Assembly (NCBI RefSeq): GCF_963678635.1
Contig: NC_087071.1
Span: 15,811,613 to 15,875,612 of the forward strand
DNA length: 64,000 bases
DNA from: Symsagittifera roscoffensis
Taxonomy: Eukaryota; Xenacoelomorpha; Acoela; Convolutidae
Reading direction: 5' to 3'
Made by a program: the position numbers and the translations under genes. Below the pieces are notes generated by a model that had not been told where the DNA came from, did not search any database, and saw only the letters and a program-made list of their open reading frames with translations. Below are positions 1 through 12,220 of the stretch, one piece after another; positions within the stretch are counted from its first letter, which is position 1, and each line of letters opens with the position of its first letter.

Positions 1-554
1 TTTGACCCCTGTTGTCAATAGCCTAAGGGCCGATAGAACAATCCTACTCTTTGTTGACCTTCTCGCAGCACATTGGTTTGAATGCGGATATCGCCAACAA
101 TTTTGTTGATACTTTATTTCTTAAACGAAAAAGAAAAACTGGTATAGATGAGCTTTTTTGCAGAAACATCGGCAATGATGGTTTCTAAATTTTTGCGGTG
201 CTCTTAGGTTTTGATGACCTTCGAGAAACCAGAGGGTTGCATGTTTTATCAAAATTACACATGTAACCCTCCTGATCAATATTTAATTGAAACCAGTCCA
301 CGTGAAGTTTTATTTCCCTTTTTCTTGATTTGCATCAAGCCTACAGTCAGTTACTCGGGCAACAATCGAAATCAAGTCTTTCAAAACAAGGAGGGATGGC
401 CGGTCGATTTAGCGGGCAAAAGCTAACCTGCGTTACTCGTCGCTACACTCATCCGGAACGCCTCCCGCAGGTGTAGTAACTGCTATACAATTTTCCACTT
501 TTTAGGGATCAAAATGTGTTCCACAAAATTCTCAATAAAACAAATTTTGTTTAA
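1..554. other. No recognisable gene
   Basis: There is a short open frame at 211-426 with no recognisable motif, and a GC-richer patch near 430-480. I see no splice-flanked exon, TIR or retroelement motif here, so it is left unassigned. Confidence 0.5.
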
Positions 555-1053
555 TAGATAATCAATAAAAGTGTCTGGTCAAATCGCGTTTTCCCTCACA
601 CGGCAAAACAATACTTCATTGTTGGACAATATAAACCTGCTTACCGAATAACCAGCTGGTGAGACTGCCAAAGAGCACAGAACAAGGCACGCTGTCAATT
701 TTCACTTTAGATAGCGGGTTTCTCGCTCAAGTAATGTGATTCAAAGTCAATGCAAAAAATTGTATGCGTAAAATGTATACAAGAGATCCTTTACTCCAAT
801 AAGTGATAACAAACAACTTAAAAAAGTTCACTTGAAATTCTGTTGCTTTCACTGCATGCGTTTTCTTTACCCGTTTGCGCTGTGTCTGAGAAGGTTATTA
901 GTTGGCAAAGAAAACGCATGCAGAAAAAGTAAGTTATGTGAGGTTTTTTGAATTGCTTGTTGTTCCAATTGCTTGAAACGTCCAAAAAAGAAACATTGTT
1001 TTGCCGTGTGAGGAGAAGACGAGATACGACCAGAAAAAATTATTGATTATCTA
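555..1053. mobile_element. MITE-like element with ~60-bp imperfect TIRs
   Basis: The left end (555-612) reads TAGATAATCAATAA, then CTGGTC, then CTCACACGGCAAAACAAT. The right end (994-1053) is the inverted copy with small mismatches. A second nested inverted repeat lies inside (CTGCATGCGTTTTCTTT near 852-870 against AAAGAAAACGCATGCAG near 907-923), so most of the ~500-bp element can fold into one long hairpin. There is no coding capacity. This fits a non-autonomous DNA transposon; the superfamily cannot be assigned without a clear target duplication. Confidence 0.75.
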
Positions 1054-2399
1054 GAAAACCTAAAACAATCAATTTGTAGGATATGTAGATTTACGGATAA
1101 ACAAAATTTTAAAAATTCTGAAAAAAAGTTCTGAAAAATGTTTTAAAAAAAATTTTAAAAAAAAACCTGAAAAAAGTGAAAAAAAATGAACAAAAAAAAT
1201 TCTTGAAAAAAATTTCACGAAAAAATTGAAAGAAAAATTGAGCCAAAAAAAACTTTCGGCTTAAAATTTACTATTTGGGATCTTTTGCTATACATAGGGA
1301 TTATCAGGGATCATAACTTTTACATAGTGATCAATGGGCGTAATTATTTTACAAAGGGAGCATTATGGATCATCTATGCCCAATGATCCCTGTAGGGATC
1401 ACCGCCCCCCCCCCAATCATAGTGTCGCATATCTATACTACCATTTTTTTGAAAAACTTAAACGCTAATCGAATCGGAGACTTTGTGACTTTTGTTACTT
1501 TTGGTACCCTCCGAACCGACTCTTAAAACGAAATAAGAACACTAGGACCCATCGGGAATGTAAGGTATCCTCGCAAAGGAACCCATTAAGGTACACTAAT
1601 TATTTTAGGTAATTTACGCAAAAGCGGGAGGCTTCAGTAGACAAAAGAAGACCTCAGTGAATGCGACAACAACAAAAAACTCAGTTGAGACGAATGTTGT
1701 TCTGACTTCGTTCAATTGGACTGTTCCAATTGAGAGAACTCTTTTTCGTTGAGACTGTGTTTTAGCTCATTTTTAATCAAACCATCATAGCTATTTTATA
1801 AAAAAAGTATTCGATTTTAGTTTTATCAGTGACTCGGTAAAGCTGCAGTGGTTATTTGAAATTGATAAAGAATAGCTATCATCTAACAGTTGTGCTGTGT
1901 TAAAATAAAATTTGTTGTTTAATTAGGTAATTCTCATTGGGTGTTAGCTTATTGGCTTATTGTGTCACTGTTTTGAACTCACCTAAAATCAAAAGCCAAA
2001 TACTTGAAACTCAAACTGAACACATTTAATCACTAGAGAAAGACAGTGATTAGGTTTTATGTTAAACTTTCTTTACTAAAAAATATGTTTGTTTTTGCTG
2101 ATATTGTGCACTGTCGTCACAGTTGTTTTTTCACTTATAATGAAACATAGATCAGAAGAATGACGAGTCTGAGAAGGAAATTTTGCAATAAAGAATATTG
2201 CATGAGATGTCGGTCTTGGAACATCCCAGGGCCAAACTAGAAGACAATTTTCAGTCTCAAAGTTCATCCAAATCACAAACCAAAGGCAACAGCTGGAAAA
2301 ACACGCAGTATTCTCCAGCAAAACAGAGCAAGAATGCAATGATGTTAAGGATCAGTTCGCGGGAAAAAAGTTGAAAGCAAACCCAAAAACAAGCTTCAA
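1054..2399. other. AT-rich stretch without genes
   Basis: Poly-A rich sequence at about 1,120-1,260 is followed by several GGGATCAT-like repeats (about 1,280-1,400). These include an inverted pair around 1,330 and 1,378 and a run of ten C near 1,406. No gene is supported. Confidence 0.5.
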
Positions 2400-4235
2400 A
2401 GCGACATATGAAGATCGCAATGGTAAGGGAAACAGGTCTACTGAATAAGGAGGTAGTTTAAACATGAGAACGAAAAAACGGACAGATGGACATCCACCGG
2501 GCTGCAATTTTTGCGATAGTCAGCCACAGAGCTCACCCCAAGACTGAGACATGATAAAAGCAAAAAACTGACATCCACCTCACCCATGAGAACAATGTCT
2601 CATGTAATCACGATCGGAGCATTTTCAAATTATGAAAAAATAAATGCTATCAATCGGGATACAAAGTGATGGTGCAACCTCGAGCATCAGACTAGACGCA
2701 CCTGTGAGTCATCGTTACTTGGTTTGACGCCAGTACTAAGCTCGGCAAAGGGTATGAAGATATGACGGTGGGCCTTGAGGAACTGCGACAAGATATGACA
2801 AAAAATTGGTAGAGTGGACAACGAGGCACAGTGTGATCATGACAAATCGAACAATGAACAAGTTACTAGATGATTGCAAGTCAAATTTGATCAAGCCTGG
2901 TTAAACGACTCTTGCATAAACATAATCGGAACAGCTGCAATACCCTGTCGACAAAGTAAAATCGAATTGAAGCGAACAAAGTTTTGTCGACGAAGAAGTT
3001 TGATGAGTTGCTGAAGAAAAATAGCCAGAGTATCGACAGCTAGCGTGAGCCAAGTGCCTTTCAATAGCCCAATTCTGCAGAGGCAGTCCCGAGTCAGATG
3101 TCAAATTTTGAGCTTAGGAAAAAGGATCAACCCAGGGCTGAATTGAACAATCGAGCGCGGTCTGCTGTGGAGGCTTCCTCCGGGTTAAAATCACCATCCG
3201 AGTCCAAAAAAGATCAGCACCAGATCTAATAGCGATTTCAAAGTAATTATTATGAAACCTCGAAGGGCACTTTAAATCAGACTGTTCTCAATTTTGGGTT
3301 GCAGTTGCTGAAGCTAAACATGCAGTGTCTGACGCAAGCTCGATGAATGAAGCCGAGTCAAGGAGAAGAGAAGCTTAACAAAAGATCTGTGCTGCAGCAA
3401 AGTCGAGAGAATACCCTACGACGCGTTCGCCTCGAATCTAGATGCTGCCACTTCGGCTGCGCTTCATGTGGACTAGAAGAATAGAATTGCAAAAAAACGC
3501 CTTCAGCTGGCAATTCAAGGGACTGCACGAACAATTAGATTTATTAGAAAAGACCATGAACCTTGAAGAGAAATATGTTCCCATTACTAGAGGTCTGAAA
3601 TTGATGTTAATTTGAGGAACATTAAAGAAAGACTGAACAAGTAAGTGCAAGATCATGTCGTTCATATCTGTTACGAGACATCAACTAGGGATGAAATTGA
3701 GTGAGGCTTCAGAAGTCAATTTGGTTTGTTTGGATAATTGCACAGATTACCCTCGCGAGTAAGACCCAAACATATACTCGAAAGCAGTGAGGGCACTACT
3801 ATTGACAGTAGGCACGAGATTGATGAAGGTAATAGGATAACAAAGGAAGTTCCATTGCCAATACGCAATCTTGTGAAGGACGATCGTATCAGCATTTACA
3901 CCAAGGTAAGACACAGGTAGGAAAAATAAGATGGGATAAATCTACATCGGACAAGCACAGCGCCATGCTTGAGCTGATCAGGAGGCTGTTCACACGGGTT
4001 TTGAGACCGATTTGGCAGCGCATATGCTAAACGTTCAGGACAAACAAAAAGCGTGTTGGAGACCTGTGAGGTTGTCAGTTTCAAGCCTGTGAGCACTTGG
4101 AAAGATCGTATTTGTCACCGAAAACGTTTAATTAGCTGCTGCCAGTCATGGGTTATCTATCTGTCTAGAAGAACACCGTTTCACAAAAATTGAGAAGGCG
4201 GCATCTCAGAATGACTTTTCTAGTGGATGAGAATC

Positions 4236-4640
4236 TAGACAAACCTGACTGGTTCATCATGGGGTGCTTCCTAATACGAATCCTCGATGTAACCATTGAC
4301 TTGAACAATGACAAGATTCGAATAAAAAACCTGAAAATATTGCAAGAAACCTGTTAACAAGATCAAAATTATGTGATTTGCATGGTAGATAGACAAGAAA
4401 TCGGACCGAATGCGGATGCAGTCGAAGCAGGATTGACATGGAAAGCACCAGAAACGGACAACCAATGGATGAACTTTCTTGGATTTGCCACTTACTATCA
4501 GGCGCTAGACAAGTCATAAACAGACCAAACACATCCAATATCAACTTATGCAAAACGAAGGCAGAAAGCTCACCTGGATCGAAGAAGCGGTGGTTTTCAT
4601 TAATTAAAAATCAAATGTGAGCCACGCGAGGCTTCAAAAA
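4236..4640 (+). pseudogene. Gypsy-1 reverse transcriptase C-terminal remnant
   Basis: Shifting frames give fragments typical of the region after the RT palm and the thumb of Ty3/gypsy elements: LKILQET, then VDRQEIGPNADAVEA, LTWKAPETDNQ and MNFLGFATYY. The catalytic YxDD segment that should precede LKILQET has been lost or replaced by an unrelated stretch around 4,300. The order relative to the RNase H and integrase pieces downstream supports the identification. It is non-functional. Confidence 0.7.
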
Positions 4641-4727
4641 ACGAGGTGTTTGTTTTTAAATCTCAGGCACTCATGTCGGCGATCAATGGCTTTCTCTACC
4701 AGAAACAATAATGGAACGAAAAGATTA

Positions 4728-4985
4728 TCTCATTGACCATAGCTTATGATAGCAAAGTTCATAGCGATACCGAAAAGAATCATGGTGCGCCAAAAGGCCG
4801 AAACATTTGCAGTTGCCACTTTTGTTGAACAAAATAGAGCTTCCTAATGAGCAGTCCCATTACATTTTGCTTGCACAACCGAGCCCTAGCGTGGTTGAAA
4901 ACAATTTCAATTTATATTGTTTGCTGTATAGTCAGACTCGGTGACTATCGCATCATCACAGAAGTCAGAACGCGCGAAAAACATC
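4728..4985 (+). pseudogene. Gypsy-1 RNase H remnant
   Basis: The segment IAYDSKVHSDTEKNH is followed, after a +1 shift, by AETFAVATFVEQNRA and then LHNRALAWLKTIS. This reproduces the RNase H pattern of gypsy elements (acidic helix residue, then D/H-NRALxWL). The usual Asp before NRAL reads as His here, and at least two frame changes interrupt the domain. It would degrade the RNA strand in an active element but is dead here. Confidence 0.7.
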
Positions 4986-6370
4986 CGAATGACTAAATTG
5001 AAGAAACACCTGCCAACAAGAAGAAACAGTAATGACGACAAAAACACTTATGACGATTTGCCACTCTCTAGAAAGCTTGATAAATCATGTCATCCTAAGG
5101 CGGCAAACCCGGAGCTTCCTTTTGACAAGGCTGCTGAAATAAAAATTCTAGCAAAAAGCAATCTATTTTCCCTGCCGTGGCTTCTGTACCCAAATCTGGT
5201 CCTACAGGTACTCACCAGATTAGACATCAACATTATCTCGCTGCCAAAGTAAAAGAGTGAGCGTGGCACGGGATGTATTGCGAAACTTTGTGATTTAAAT
5301 GAAAGCGAATTAGAAAAGACGGACAATCTGTGGACTGGAAGGATGAGAATACTAAGAAGAACCACTGAAAATACAGAGGTCAGAACAGCATCGATCTGGG
5401 TTCGACAGGTCTAGCGTGATTGCCGGCCAGTCGTATATTAGCTAGAAACTTCGATTCCAAAATAGTGCGAACGTCTTGTAAAAAAATGCCACGGAGGGCC
5501 AATTCTACAATCTCGAAGGAGTGTTTTTACTTTGAAAACAATTACAGAAAGGACAATTTAACTCGCTGAGGGTTTATACGGAGATACAATTTTGTCAGGG
5601 GAGTACGCAGATTATGAAAAAGCTGAAACGGAAAAGTCCGTGATGCCGTTTAAGACAGAAACCTGACGGAAAATTTTCCTCGGTTTGTCAGTTACAAAAG
5701 ACTCCTGGGAAAAAATCAGGATCATGAACGATTTCTTAAGCAATTCCTTTGAATCCACAAAATCGAGTTTATACTCCCAAAGCGAACCCTGGGAAACAAT
5801 TCTGAGACAACACCCACTTCCGATATGTTCGTAGTGGCACTAAATTCCTTTTTAATAGAATGGAAGCAGCGTGGCCTATGTAGGGAAGTAAACCTAGTCC
5901 CTGATCAAAAAAGATAAAACTTGGACGAGGAGAAAACAGTGGCAGATCATGCTGTAGATGACTTTGAGTTGACCACCGTATCCAGTTTTGGCTGCTTCCA
6001 CATACTTCTGTAGTCCGCACAAATCTGAAATCTGGAAGCTCTGGAACAAGAAACGAAACCGTTGATGAAAACAAGCTCTGGCAAACAGTTGCACGATGCC
6101 CATAACCCAGAAAAAATCAGCTTGCAGCTGAATGTAATGAAATTGTACTTGAAAGCTTTTTATTGATTACTATATAATTTATGGGCTCAAAGAAAAAATA
6201 TAATGTCGAGATGGATAAAAAATGAAGCAAAAAACTGGATCAACTTTTTGAAGCACTTGATGTTTTTGAATATGGTCGCAATTTTAGCCTGCGGGCAGGA
6301 GGAGGAGGAATTCATTCAAATTAATCCAAGCAGTATACTGCAACTATATCAAACAAAATTGCTGTTTCGC

Positions 6371-6689
6371 TCCCATGATCGGGTGGGACATCAAGGCGTT
6401 GACGTAGTTTAGACCAGAATATTAAAACAACACAAGTGGATCGGATTACAGAGAACCAGTGAAAAGGGGTCGTCCGAGTGCCTCTCGGGCCAAACAGCAA
6501 AGAATCAAAAAACTGAGATTTTCTTTGCAATCAAAAGAGTCCTCTGGGTTCAACGAAGTAGTACAAGTTGATCATCAGAAAATCTGTACGAAGGCCTCGG
6601 GTTATACGCATGTGGTTATAATGGTTGATACTTTCAACAAACTTGCAGAGGTTTTCCCCTGGATAACAGCATCAGCGAGAGAAACATGA
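6371..6689 (+). pseudogene. Gypsy-1 integrase remnant (zinc-binding and start of core)
   Basis: The zinc-binding end is visible as HDRVGHQG (two histidines). The CxxC half is missing because of a frame change. After that, EVVQVDHQKIC and GYTHVVIMVDTFNKLAEVFP match the beginning of the integrase catalytic core of gypsy elements, with the first catalytic Asp in VDHQ and the second beta strand intact. The frame closes at 6,689, before the second Asp and the Glu. It is non-functional. Confidence 0.7.
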
Positions 6690-6699
6690 GAAAATCTGA

Positions 6700-7433
6700 A
6701 AATATTTTGGACCACTAGACCTGATTTTGTTTATCACGTTCGAGTCGGATCAAAGCAAAGTGTTAATTTGAGACCTAACAGAGCAGCTGATAAAGAATTC
6801 AGAAGTGGCACAGGTCCACTTTACTGCTTATCAAGCTCAAACGGATTACAAATTTGAAAGACAAAACCGCACTTTAGTCCCCCTGCTGAGAGATTAATGC
6901 TCACGATAAATCGACGACCGACACATACATGTGATGGGGGTATAAAATATCATAGAGCATTCTATCCCTGGGTTCAGCCTGTATGTGATGCTAACAGGCC
7001 ATAAAAATAAAATGACATCATAATATTAGGATAGGAACTGAGTATTGTATTTTATGTTATACTGTAAAATTCAATGTTGCATGTTGTTTTCTTGTTTTAT
7101 TTTTTTTGTCGTACATTAATTTAGGTAGTGTTAGTTTATTTTTCACAAAATGGATAAACTCAGATAACAAGCCTGATCTCATCAATTTGAGATGATGTGA
7201 GATTTTGTCGGATTGGGCGGACTATCCATCTCGGTGCTACATTTGAGATACAAGAAGAAAAGTTTAGGTTGAGAGTATTTAAATAAAAATTACTCTGACG
7301 ATGATTTTTCTTTTTTATAAACATTATTGAATGACAATTTATCAGTCGTGATTTGTTTTTAGACTGTGATTGATCAGATTTTCTAATGTTTTTTGATATG
7401 AATCGAAGAAGGATATACGTGAAGACCAAAAAG
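6700..7433. other. Gap between two retroelements
   Basis: No gene is visible. This stretch may contain long terminal repeat remains of the flanking gypsy copies, but I could not match it to sequence after 13.3 kb. Confidence 0.4.
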
Positions 7434-7932
7434 CATGAGTGACTCAAATGACTTGACGGATATGAATATGATCTCAACAAACCTATGAACTGCTCTAGAA
7501 GAGATATATCAGCAACTGCTGGATTTTAGTTTTGAAATCGAGTATCTTGAGTTTATTGATGATTTTAGTGGCGATGTGAAGAGAGAGCCATGGAATTCGT
7601 CCCATGGAAGTAGTGCATCTGCTATTCTTCGCTGAGTGCGGCAACGCCGAGAGGGGCGGCAGTAGATTTATGCCATGGAGATATTGGCAAATTTCCTGTC
7701 AAGACTTGACGCATGAGCCGGTCTTGAGTGATCAGACGATTTCAATTTGGACACCCCTGACAGTTCGCCTCAATTTATCAACGGATTCTATCTTCCTATC
7801 TTCGGTTTTAAGAGACCACGTTGCGGACTCGGCCCCTTCAAATTCGGCACACTATCTATCCGCGGCTCCACCGCCAAAGAAAGCAAGCGAGTGCAAGATA
7901 AAAACGCAAGAGACGAATTAGATATTGGATAA
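7434..7932 (+). pseudogene. Gypsy-2 gag N-terminal region (putative)
   Basis: An ATG at 7,434 opens an acidic reading frame (MSDSNDLTDMNMISTNL) that has a stop after 17 codons. It continues as EEIYQQLLDFSFEIEYLEF and DDFSGDVKREPW before further breaks. The position at the start of the element and the acidic, low-cysteine composition suggest gag or the start of the polyprotein. No family motif is visible in this part, so the assignment rests on position. Confidence 0.4.
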
Positions 7933-8803
7933 GCAAGATCGAGACTGTAGAGAGCTATGCCCAAAACTAATCGAGTAGCGAACAAAGGCCCTGGAACGGG
8001 AAAAATAGAAGAAAAAGCATGTTGATTGCCCAGAAAGAAGAAGATAATAAACATCTGAGCGTGCTATACAACATACAGAATTGTTTTTCTTGGAATATTG
8101 TTGAAACAGTCTGTGCTACTTGTACAGCAATCGGCCATCAAAGTAAGTCGATGCAATCTTTTCAATTTGTTAAGATTTTTTTACTAATCTGGTTAAAAAA
8201 TTCAGTAAATTCGATACTTCCGTTTTTTAAAAAAACAAGGCTGGATTTTCCAGCATAATTCAATCGTATTCAAAAGTTAAACGTTGCTTACCTAATGACA
8301 ACAATAATGATTACTTTCGTTATGACCAGAATTGTAGCCCTGGAAAAGTACAACTTCATCTGTAGGAACGAAAGAAAACGGAGAGCCTTGAACAATTCCA
8401 TGCGAGTCTAGTAGAGTTAGCCTCAGGAGCTGATTGTGGTGACGGCAAAGACGAGTGGTTGAGAGACATGTTCACCGCGCATATGAACAATGAAAACATT
8501 ACAAACATTTAATACCATAAACACGGAGCAGAAAAGATGCGTACGAATACGCCAAATGACGGGAAAAGGAATTGAATACAGTCGCACAATGAAGATAAAT
8601 CCGTTCGGAGGACAAACGATAACAACAAAACAAGAACCGGTACACGACACAAACAAACCGGCCAAAATGGCTATCCAAACAATCAGAACTCACATAGACG
8701 CCGGGGTGGTTTGTTTCCGCGGCCGACGGTATCCACCTGGAACACAAAATACAAGAGGACAACATCTTTGGAACAAAAACTTCAACACAGGACAAGATTT
8801 GTT

Positions 8804-8965
8804 CAAAACGTGCCAAACGAGGGCACTTTGCTAAGGTTTGTCGCTTCACAAACGTTAACTACTTGGAAGATCGAGATGAAGAACAACAGAAAAAAATTGA
8901 AACAGAAAGTCTTGAAACTGAAATCAATCCCGTGGCATTTGCTGAATTTACATTTAAAAAAATGA
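8804..8965 (+). pseudogene. Gypsy-2 gag zinc knuckle and following region
   Basis: In the frame through about 8,800 the peptide CSKRAKRGHFAKVC is visible. It has the spacing of the CCHC nucleocapsid knuckle (C-x2-C-x4-H-x4-C), but the second Cys is Arg (CGT where TGT is expected). It is followed by an acidic stretch (NYLEDRDEEQQKKIETES). In an active element this part binds the genomic RNA during packaging. The Cys-to-Arg change should destroy zinc binding. Confidence 0.7.
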
Positions 8966-9280
8966 ATAGGAAGACTATCACATAGACAAGTTTTCGGTTA
9001 AGACAATTGCCAAAAAACTCGAGATCAAAAACACAATCAAGTCGTTCGAAGATGGTTGAAACGGTCACATCGTTAAGTTGAAAATAAATACAGAAGAGTT
9101 ATTCGCCAATGCCGACTTTGGCAGTCCAAAGTCTTTTCTGAATGAAAAACTGCATGGCGCATACAACAGAACGATAAGTCAGCAATTTTCAAATGCATTC
9201 CACCAGATGACACTTCCAGGAATCTAGCATGTTACAATGGCGAAACAAAAAAATCCCGAAAGGAAGATAGATCATAACGA

Positions 9281-9586
9281 TTGAATGGCCTCACGGATAT
9301 GCCTGCTAAGTTTCAGAAAGCAAGCAATCTAACGAATTGTACAAACACCTACGCCTACTTAGACGACCTATTGATAGTAACAAAAGGGTCTGTGGAGTTG
9401 CACAGCCGGAAATTACCAGCAGTTTTGACAAAATTAGACGAAGAAAATCTTGCAATACCACTGGAAAAAAGTAATTTGGCAAATAAACAGATTGAGTGGT
9501 TAGGGTATAACATCAATCGTGAGGAAACAAAACCCCTCATCAAGAAAACGGAAGCTATTGAAAAATTATCACCACCAAAAACTTAA
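9281..9586 (+). pseudogene. Gypsy-2 reverse transcriptase palm
   Basis: The open frame carries GLTDMPAKFQKA, then the catalytic YAYLDDLLIV (YxDD) box, and then IEWLGYNINREETKP, the usual gypsy sequence after the palm. The N-terminal fingers upstream (about 9,060-9,280) are broken by stops. The frame ends in an acidic/lysine stretch at 9,586 and continues in other frames towards RNase H. The two catalytic Asp residues are intact, but the enzyme is not complete in one frame. Confidence 0.8.
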
Positions 9587-9734
9587 AAGCAATTAAAAAA
9601 GTTTTTTTTTGTGCTCCATACATCACCTCACACGTTATATACCAACTGTTTAAAAATACAGAGAAAAAAACCACTCGACTGGTCACCAGAACACAACACA
9701 GCTTTCAACAATATATGAGCTGAAATAACGTAAA

Positions 9735-10648
9735 AACAACATTTTGACCAACACCTCGATACTCGTATCGTATGCGATGTATCTACCACAGGGTTAGGGG
9801 CGTCACTAGAACAAAATTCACCAGAAGGATCGGTAGCCGTAGCCTATGCGCCACGTTTCCTAAATTACCTCGAGGAAAAATATTCCGTAAGAGATTTAGA
9901 ATTACTAGGGGTCGTGTGGGCAATTGAACATTTCAAAAACTATTTCTATGGAAAGCGCTTTACCGACATTACAGACCATCCAGCTTTAATCAGCTCTTTA
10001 AACGCGAGCGAACGATCAAAAACAAGCCAGAGTAGATTAACGCGCTGGATTGACCGACTGATATCATTCCACTTTCACATTAAACATCTCGCGGGGAACA
10101 AAATGGGACTAAAAGACTACATGTTCCGAAATACAGTGGGGTTGGTAATACCCCCTTGTGAATTTGACGAGGAATTTGTTGTAGCATCACCTAACGCAAG
10201 CATAAAAAACCTCGAATTGATTGAAATTGTTATTTTAAACAATCTGGCCAGTCAAAGCAGAGCGCTTTGTGAGCTGATCAAAAAGCGCACGAAAGACAGA
10301 GGGTTATTGGATGCTAGTTCAAACGCTCAATTAACATCTATACATTCCAAACATTCCGCAAGCCGTCAAATGCAACCTCGTAAAGAAATTCAGTCTCACT
10401 CAAAATCTGCTCAAAAACAGTCAGTACATCCGCATCCAAACAAGCTAAAGATTCAGCCAGGCTGCAAAATTTCAGTCAATTCAATCTCAGCATACACGAA
10501 TCAGTCAAAGAAGATGAGCCGCAAACCAGAGACAAAAGGCTTCAAGGGAGTTCTCATTCCTTCAGAGTTAAAATCAACCGAGCCACGGGCCGACAAAAAT
10601 CAACCTCACAATGGCAAGGCTCATCGGACCGAGAGGAAGACTATCTGA
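9735..10648 (+). pseudogene. Gypsy-2 RNase H and connecting linker
   Basis: RNase H motifs are all visible: TRIVCDVSTTGLGASLEQ (first Asp), YSVRDLELLGVVWAIEHF (Glu) and FTDITDHPALISSL (second Asp). After about residue 140 the frame continues into a Ser/Lys/Gln-rich linker with no recognised domain, up to a stop at 10,648. This is a long uninterrupted segment. It has no ATG at its start, because in the element it is an internal part of the pol polyprotein. Confidence 0.85.
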
Positions 10649-10918
10649 CCCGAGGTGGCATAAGCGACCCCCAACGAAAGGAAGAAAACTAAAGACAACC
10701 AGACAAAATAGCCGGCAACATCTCCCATCGCTTCGACACAATTAGTTTAAGATGCAAGGGAACTACCCTCGTCGAAAAACAAACAAGATACAAAGACAAA
10801 CTTCCCGAAAATCATATTTGACGACGCCACTTCGACAAGAACAACAATACTCAAAAAACAAAAGGATATCAGTTTAGAACCAACACGAGCTGCCCAAACT
10901 GAAACACCCACTTCAACA

Positions 10919-11573
10919 ATGGCCACACAAACCGACTCCGAGAGGCGGGAAAAGGAGGACACAGGAGAAATTTGTGTCAGCCGCGTAGATTCCAACACTT
11001 GCATGCAAGAGGAAAAGGCGCACAATGTGGAACCACCAACAATGACAATAACAACACAGTTAGAAGCCAGTCTTTGTATGATCACGGAGGGACTGGTCGC
11101 GAGAATTGAGAAGACAACAAACACAACAGAATTGGAAGAAAACACAGCCCCATTTCGCCAGAAGTTACAACGGCTACTGAGCGTACAATTCATTGCTGCT
11201 GCCGCCAAGAATGACAAGAACCTACACCCGCTTCTAGATTTTGTCAAAAAGGGAGACTGGGAGGCCATCAAGACATCTCGCCGACAATACATGCACAGCA
11301 AAAAAAAACAAATTCCACGCCAGAGAGGACTGTATACTAATTGATGAAAGATTCTTAATTGCTACGCAGCTAAGGCGGGCAGTGCTTGAAAGCATCCACT
11401 TAACTCATCCAGCGTCGGCAGCCATGCTAGATTTAAGCCAACATGTCTGGTTCCCGCACAACCATCAATCTATTGTCCAAATGGCTCAGAAATGTAAGAA
11501 CTGCACGGAGCAAGATAAAAGTCTAAAAGCCATAACAGGAAAAAAGAATAATTCCAAATGGAACCGGTGGTAG
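10919..11573 (+). pseudogene. Gypsy-2 integrase N-terminal zinc-binding domain
   Basis: Two overlapping frames together give the pre-integrase region and the HHCC zinc finger: ESIHLTHPASAAMLD (two His) and QMAQKCKNCTEQ (CxxC). The frame switch falls at a run of nine A at about 11,301-11,309, so a one-base length change in that homopolymer is enough to break the gene. This domain organises integrase multimers and viral DNA ends in active elements. Confidence 0.8.
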
Positions 11574-11940
11574 AGCCTAACGATGAAGTTAAACTAAACT
11601 TCGCAGGGCCCCTTCCGGATGAAATAAATAGGGATGGGTACATTTCAGTTGCAAGAGGTAAGTAGTCAAAATTCCCTAATGCGAAGGTTGTGTCGAAAAC
11701 AACAGCGGACGTTTTCATTAAAATTATGCAAAGATACATTTCTAATAACTGGATACCTCGAAGAATAAGGTTGGACCAGGCACAATTATTTAGAGCACAA
11801 ACAATAACTACTTTTCGCCCCGGTAGACGATCATAGAGCAACAGGAGTGGTCGAAAAAATGCTTCAAACATTAAAACGTAGGTTAGCCGTTATGAAAAAA
11901 GACAAAACCAACACACCTTACAATTTCGCTTCGGATGTGC
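11562..11940 (+). pseudogene. Gypsy-2 integrase catalytic core with substituted first Asp
   Basis: The core is recognisable from EVKLNFAGPLPDEINRDGY through RRIRLDQAQLF to HRATGVVEKML. The second Asp (LDQA) and the Glu (VVEK) of the D,D-35-E triad are present. The first Asp, expected in the xDFAGP context, reads Asn (AAC). There are also stops and a frame change after LDQA. The element could not integrate itself with this protein. Confidence 0.8.
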
Positions 11941-12220
11941 AGAGACTATAAAAAACCTTTAAGAGTCACACCACATGGCGTTACAAAAATTTCACCGTTT
12001 GAGGCACTTATGGGCAAAAAACCAAACACTCATCTTTCAAACGTAGCAAATACTAGTTCGCCAAATAATTTGAGCTGGGGAAAGTGCAAAAATTGCATGT
12101 TTAGATAGAAAGAACCTTGCAAAGCCGCCACTGCCAGCGGAAATAACGCATGACTTCCAAAGGTGATCAGAAGATGGAGTATCTATCAGGAGACAAGAAC
12201 CAAAAGTCAAGCCATCAATA

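Larger units (their letters stand above)
2400..6700 (+). mobile_element. Highly degenerate Ty3/gypsy retrotransposon (gypsy-1)
   Basis: Pieces of a gypsy pol polyprotein occur in the expected order on the plus strand: a reverse transcriptase tail (about 4,236-4,640), RNase H (about 4,728-4,985) and integrase (about 6,371-6,689). Every frame is broken by many stops and indels. The sequence upstream (2,400-4,200) is probably the former gag, protease and RT palm but is too decayed for a residue-level call. I could not find matching LTRs. It is an old, dead copy. Confidence 0.65.

Noticed and set aside
7020-7430. Possible 5' LTR of gypsy-2
   Set aside because: No matching direct repeat could be found by eye after 13.3 kb; a self-alignment of 6.8-7.5 kb with 13.2-14.1 kb would settle it.
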